A stretch of 64,000 nucleotides of DNA from Chloropicon primus (taxonomy: Eukaryota; Chlorophyta; Chloropicophyceae; Chloropicales; Chloropicaceae). The stretch lies in the NCBI GenBank assembly GCA_023205875.1, contig CP060771.1, forward strand, positions 62,001 through 126,000. Direction: 5' to 3'. Both the position numbers and the translations under genes were made by a program. Of this stretch, positions 60,524-64,000 are shown piece by piece. Below the pieces are notes generated by a model that was given only the letters and a program-made list of their open reading frames with translations, did no database searches and was not told the origin of the DNA. How positions within the stretch are numbered: the stretch's first letter is position 1; each line of letters starts with the position of its first letter.

Positions 60524-61476
60524 ATGGTTGGCGCGCTGGGAGTGAGGGTGTGCAGCGTGCCGACGTGTTGGGCGAGGAGGGAGAGCGTTCTCCTCCGGCG
60601 GAAGGGTCAAGGCTGGTTCGGCCAAGGACTCGGGTGCGGAACGTTTAGGGAACACCTGACGAGTTTTCTCTGCAAGGCGAAGGAGGACGAGAGGAACGAG
60701 AGAGAGGGTGGCGACCCGAGCACCAACTATGATGAGTATGGGTTTGACGTGGACGAGGAGAGGGCGCTGGAAGAGCTCAGGACGGAATTCGAGCAGGTCG
60801 TGAAGCAGGTACGTTCGAACGAGGCGTTTGCTTCGGGTTGTCGTGGCCAAGTTGTCCCAAGAAGTTGCCATATTCCTTTGGGCTGACGGACAAACGCTCT
60901 TCTTCTTCTTCTTCTTCTTCTTTGTTGTTGTTGTTGTTGCCGGTCGTCGTGGACGACTAGAATTGGGACGGCCTGGAGCTGCAAGGGAAGGAAAAGCTAA
61001 CGGAGAAGTACCAGGACGAGTACGGCGTGGAGATCTGGTTGGAGAAGGACACCCCGGAGAAGCCGACCGAGGAGGCCCAAGAGCTCTTCGACTGGTGGAA
61101 CGAGCTCGACGACGTGTACGTTTTGATCTTCCAGCTCCAGAGCGAGGAGGACGGGATATTCACGCTGAAGGATTCGAGCACAGGGGAAGGTGAAGAGGGA
61201 GAGGGCGGAGGCAACTTCATCCTTTCCTTTGAAGATGCGGGGGAAGCGTCGAGGTACGCCAAGCGGCTCAGCGATAGCTTGCATGGCCTCAAGGCCGAGA
61301 CAGAGCGCATGGCGAGGGACGAGATTTTGCAGCTGTGCAAAGAGCTCGACGTGGGCATCAGGATTGTTCAGCAGGGAGGAGAGGAGCCTAATATACCGTC
61401 GTATGTCCACGTAGACGAGCTCGAGGACATCAGGCATTCCCTGGAGCAGCTGCTGCCGCCGGACGAGGAGTCCTAG
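60524..61476 (+). CDS. DUF3110-containing plastid-type protein
   Basis: Two exons, 60524-60808 (donor GTACGT) and 60961-61476, give 266 residues. The recognisable domain (about 130-225) is DUF3110, known in cyanobacteria and plastids: DDVYVLIFQLQSEEDGIFTL (family VYVLLFNxGxxxEGIYTL), then NFILSFEDAGEASRYAKRLS DSL (family VLxFExEEDAxRYAxLLExQ) and ARDEILQLCKELDVGIRIV (family EIxxFCxxxGY). Upstream are a charged segment (YDEYGFDVDEERALEEL) and an N-terminus rich in Arg, Gly and Ser (MVGALGVRVCSVPTCWARRE), plausible as a transit peptide though not a clear signal peptide. The domain's biochemical role is unknown. The acceptor GACGACTAG follows TTC and TTG repeats. In-frame plus-strand sequence before the ATG has no family content. 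Confidence 0.8.
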
Positions 61477-61663
61477 GTGAAACAAATTCTTGATTGAGTT
61501 AAAAGGTTATATATATATATCTATACACACGCACACCTCCCCCTGCTACAACCACAAACACGACACAAGCACAACATACAAAAACCTATTCGTACACAAA
61601 ATAAAACAGAGAAGAGTGTGTGAGATTGTGGCAGGTTCCTCCGCCGCAAGCCCCGGCTTAGGC

Positions 61664-62272
61664 TCACAACGCCCTCTCCACCTTGTCTGCCTTCTTGTTC
61701 AGCAGCCAGCCAGAAATCGTGACCGAGAGCGGCCCCACGACGTTGCCGATGAGCGTGGGCACGGCCACCAGCCCAAGGGTCACCAAGTACGTGTTGGGCT
61801 TGGCGTCCTTGAGGATGACACCTATGAGAGTCTGCAGCGTGATGCTGATGAGGGCGCCTGTGGAAGTGCCCAAGAAGAACTGCTTTGGCTCCACACCCCC
61901 GAGGCCGCTGCAGAGGCACAGCGGACCCCTGAAACCGATGAAGAAGCGCTGGAAGAAGCCTATCTTGGACCCAAATCGTTCGAGCTGCTTTTTGGCCTTC
62001 ACGCCGTTCTTCGAGGTGTTCCAGTTGGGAAAGAAGCGAGACAGGATCCCCTTGTTCGCAGCCACGCCTATGAAGAACGTCACCATGTCGCTCAGCACCA
62101 CCCCGAGGTAAACCCAAGCATAAACCACGAGGTTCTGAGCCCACGTCCTCAGCATAACCTTGGACCCCACCCAGCAAACCAGGGCGTCCTCGCTGACGGG
62201 GATGCCGCACCCAGCTGCCAGGAGGTAAAGGAAATAATAATGAGGCGGACCTTGCAACGCTTGCGCGCTCAT
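61664..62272 (-). CDS. DedA/VTT-domain membrane protein (SNARE-associated Golgi family)
   Basis: This codes for 202 residues from the ATG at 62272 (MSAQALQGPPHYYF). VTT/DedA proteins include lipid scramblases and bacterial DedA transporters. Seen here are GIPVSEDALVCWVGSKV (family IPxPExxxLxxAG), a transmembrane segment with LSDMVTFFIGVAANKGI (family GDxxxYxIGRxxG), the reentrant block FFQRFFIGFRGPLCLCSGLG GVEPKQFF (family RFxPGxRxxxxxxAGxxxM), and two C-terminal membrane segments ending LLNKKADKVERAL. The key Arg/Gly of the reentrant region are kept. An in-frame upstream extension with more ATGs (Arg-rich, to about 62536) could code for a targeting leader, but its composition is poor evidence, so the short start is preferred. 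Confidence 0.82.
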   Translation of the reverse strand: MSAQALQGPPHYYFLYLLAAGCGIPVSEDALVCWVGSKVMLRTWAQNLVVYAWVYLGVVLSDMVTFFIGVAANKGILSRFFPNWNTSKNGVKAKKQLERFGSKIGFFQRFFIGFRGPLCLCSGLGGVEPKQFFLGTSTGALISITLQTLIGVILKDAKPNTYLVTLGLVAVPTLIGNVVGPLSVTISGWLLNKKADKVERAL

Positions 62273-63286
62273 CCATTCCGCGATAGGAGGCAGCGCACGC
62301 GCCGTCGTTGTGGACGGCCTCCGTCGTCGTGTTCCAACGAGTTTCGTCGCCTGAGTACACGCTGGTGCTGGTCTCCGTCGGGGCAAGGACGGTGCTTCCG
62401 GCTTCCGCCTCGAAGAGGCGGACTTATCGCGGAACCCGTGACGCTCCCGTGGCCACGTTCCCTCCCTCAGCGACCTCGCCACTCCGCTGCGTCGTCCTCT
62501 GCCCTCCAGCCTCATCCCTCGCGTTGTCATCGCCATGCCGTGTCTCATGGCATGAAACACCCAAGCCCTTGGCCAAATGGGTCGAGTGAGGTACCAACGT
62601 AAAGACCGTGAGACGGACGACCGCGTTGGTACCCCTCTCACCTCTTGACCCTCCGCCCTCTCTCTCTCGTCGCCGACGACGACACGATCGCGCCTTTGCC
62701 TTGGGCCTGCGCGCTGGATTCTGCGGCTGAGAGCGATCCTGGAGGGGTGGAGATCTTGATCATCGCGTCGGTGCTGCAGGGAGAGGGAAGTCACAGGATC
62801 AGGACGCCTCCGTAACCATCCGTAACCTCTGTTTGGCTTGCTCCTCCGATCCGACCTGATCCAATCCGATCGCTTGCTTGCTTGGCCTTCTTCTTCTGAT
62901 CGATCGTAACGCAAACGCAACGCAACGCTTGCTGGAGCAATCCATCCTTGAGGTGATGCCGTCGTCGTCGTCGTCGTCGTCGTCGTTGTCCCTCCCTCCC
63001 GTCGAGTCGATCGCTTGCTCTTCTTCTGATCGATCGATGGAGAGCAAGCGACAGAAGAGCAAGCAAGCAAGCAAGCAAGTGATCGACCGATCGATCGATC
63101 GGAGGTGTTGCTCTCCCTCTCCACTTGGCTTCCTCCATCGGCACCCGGGGGGAAGGATCGTCGCCTCCTTCTCGTCTGACTGAAAGAGCCAGCAAAAGTA
63201 GAGCAAGCAAGTGATCGATCGGTCGATCGGAGGTGTAGGTGTGGCTCTCGTCGTCGTGCTGTCGCCAAGCCAGCGAGTGCTTGGCA
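62273..63286. repeat. Divergent region with GATC clusters and duplicated blocks
   Basis: No gene is supported between the DedA and SPO11 genes. Two direct duplications are seen. The first, CGATCGCTTGCT with TCTTCTTCTGATCGATCG, lies at 62868-62906 and 63007-63038. The second, GAGCAAGCAAGTGATCGA with GATCGGAGGTGT, lies at about 63075-63112 and 63200-63238 (spacing about 132). There is also a GTC array at 62960-62988. Frames crossing it are repeat-derived. Confidence 0.65.
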
Positions 63287-64000
63287 ATGGAAGGTGATCG
63301 CAAGGCCACGGGCGAGCGCCTCGGGAGCGCGGCCAAGCTTGTGTGCATGATGATGGCCCACGAGGATTCACACGACCTGCTGGCGAGGATGAAGAACGCT
63401 GTCGTGCGTTACGACGCGAAGGGTGCTTTGAGCGTACTGGAGACTCTGGAGAGCAGAAAGGGCGACGCGGCGGGGGAGCACAAGACTTCGGGGGAGCACA
63501 AGGCCAAGGAGAATCTGCAGGTCATGGTCTTCTGGGCGCGGATGCTGGTCCTCATCAACGAGCTGCACAAGGGATGTATCGAGAACGTGAGCATCAGTCA
63601 GAGGGGCCTGTGGTACAAGGTGAAGGGCAAGGAGATCCCCAACTCGAACAAGCTCTACTTCCCGTCCATGCATGTTCTCTGCGACTCGATCGGTAAGCTC
63701 TGCGCGTTTCTGGACGTGCCAAAGCACAGCCTGGGAATCGTGACGAGTCCAAAGGGATTCGTGTACGGCAGGCTGATCATCGAATCGGCGGGGAAGGAGG
63801 CGGCCGTGAATTGCTTCAGAGAAGGCGGGCACAGCATCTGCGGCAACCCAGACACGATTAAGGGGTTCACTTTCAAGTGCTCCGCGACGTGCATCCTCGT
63901 GATCGAGAAGGAGACCATATTCAAAACGCTGATCGAGGAGGGGCTCGTGGACAAGCTGCACGTCATATTGGTCACAGCAAAAGGTTATCCTGACATTGCG
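63287..64000 (+). CDS. SPO11: SPO11/topoisomerase VI A subunit-like protein, 5' part
   Basis: The frame is open from ATG at 63287 to the window end (238 codons) and continues beyond it. The family makes meiotic double-strand breaks (SPO11) or forms the A subunit of topoisomerase VI. Seen are NLQVMVFWARMLVLINELHK, then SVSQRG-like catalytic region SISQRGLWYKVKGKEI, where Tyr110 is the likely nucleophile (family TxRxxYY). HSLGIVTSPKGFVYGRL matches LGVVASPKGLVAG. The Toprim fold begins CILVIEKETIFKTLIEEGLV (family ILVVEKEATFxRL), with Glu207 as metal ligand, followed by VILVTAKGYPDIA (family ILVTGKGYPDxxTR). The single Tyr in WYK and the GLW before it are slightly unusual. Which plant-type paralogue (SPO11-1, -2 or TOP6A) cannot be decided here. 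Confidence 0.9.
   Translation, partial: MEGDRKATGERLGSAAKLVCMMMAHEDSHDLLARMKNAVVRYDAKGALSVLETLESRKGDAAGEHKTSGEHKAKENLQVMVFWARMLVLINELHKGCIENVSISQRGLWYKVKGKEIPNSNKLYFPSMHVLCDSIGKLCAFLDVPKHSLGIVTSPKGFVYGRLIIESAGKEAAVNCFREGGHSICGNPDTIKGFTFKCSATCILVIEKETIFKTLIEEGLVDKLHVILVTAKGYPDIA

Noticed and set aside
1-64000. tRNA genes, rRNA, CRISPR-like arrays, transposons and virus-like elements
   Set aside because: I looked for tRNA T-loop words, regular spaced repeats, transposase, reverse transcriptase and capsid-like motifs and found none. GTTCGAA-like words fall inside coding exons, for example in dephospho-CoA kinase.

Overview
The window is nuclear DNA from a compact, GC-moderate eukaryotic genome. 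Twenty-six protein-coding genes can be supported in 64 kb. Many have short GT-AG introns of about 95-335 nt, and neighbouring genes often end within 50-200 nt of each other. The gene content points to a unicellular, plastid-bearing, flagellated protist or alga. TIC22 (plastid protein import) and a DUF3110 protein (known from cyanobacteria and plastids) indicate a plastid. IFT140 and a DNAAF6/PIH1D3-like dynein assembly factor indicate a motile cilium. The SHAQKYF MYB is of the type common in the green lineage, but the sequence alone does not settle the clade. I see no rRNA or tRNA gene, no CRISPR array and no recognisable transposon or virus-like element.

Layout. 0.6-8 kb: CWC15 (splicing), an orphan coiled-coil gene, a MAPK/CDK-like kinase, EMC8/9 and dephospho-CoA kinase. 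8-18.5 kb: a tandem pair of MBOAT lysophospholipid acyltransferases, a KLHDC4-type kelch protein with an IQ motif, and a cyclic-nucleotide-binding K+ channel. 18.8-28.5 kb: an ARL-like GTPase, the SHAQKYF MYB, a secreted DNase II and IFT140. 29.7-39.5 kb: DNAAF6-like, a BAT2/PRRC2 N-domain RGG protein, TFIIA large subunit, TIC22 and NUP35. 40-52.2 kb: an RCC1-UBA-RCC1-HECT ligase, exportin-4, aspartokinase and AAMP/SQT1. 53-64 kb: a 2251-residue coiled-coil orphan, the DUF3110 protein, a DedA/VTT membrane protein and the 5' part of a SPO11/TOP6A gene cut off by the window end.

The most interesting signals lie between the genes. (i) The leader of the first MBOAT gene holds three diverged tandem units. 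Each starts with a 5' splice site and ends with a 3' splice site, and the units abut with no exon between them. (ii) A recurrent element with core GACGGCTCTTTCGAAAGAG, often a perfect 14-bp palindrome, lies near the 5' ends of many of these unrelated genes, and a second shared module of about 45 bp links the AAMP and HECT genes. (iii) Several upstream regions contain imperfect direct duplications at 85-180 bp spacing. (iv) A long inverted repeat sits between IFT140 and the DNAAF6-like gene.

The genes are mostly housekeeping and do not form one pathway. Local themes are cilium building (IFT140, DNAAF6), ER lipid and membrane biology (two MBOATs, EMC8/9, DedA), plastid function (TIC22, DUF3110) and nuclear transport (NUP35, exportin-4). 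Exon boundaries were set by splice-site consensus, reading phase and family conservation. No transcript data were available.
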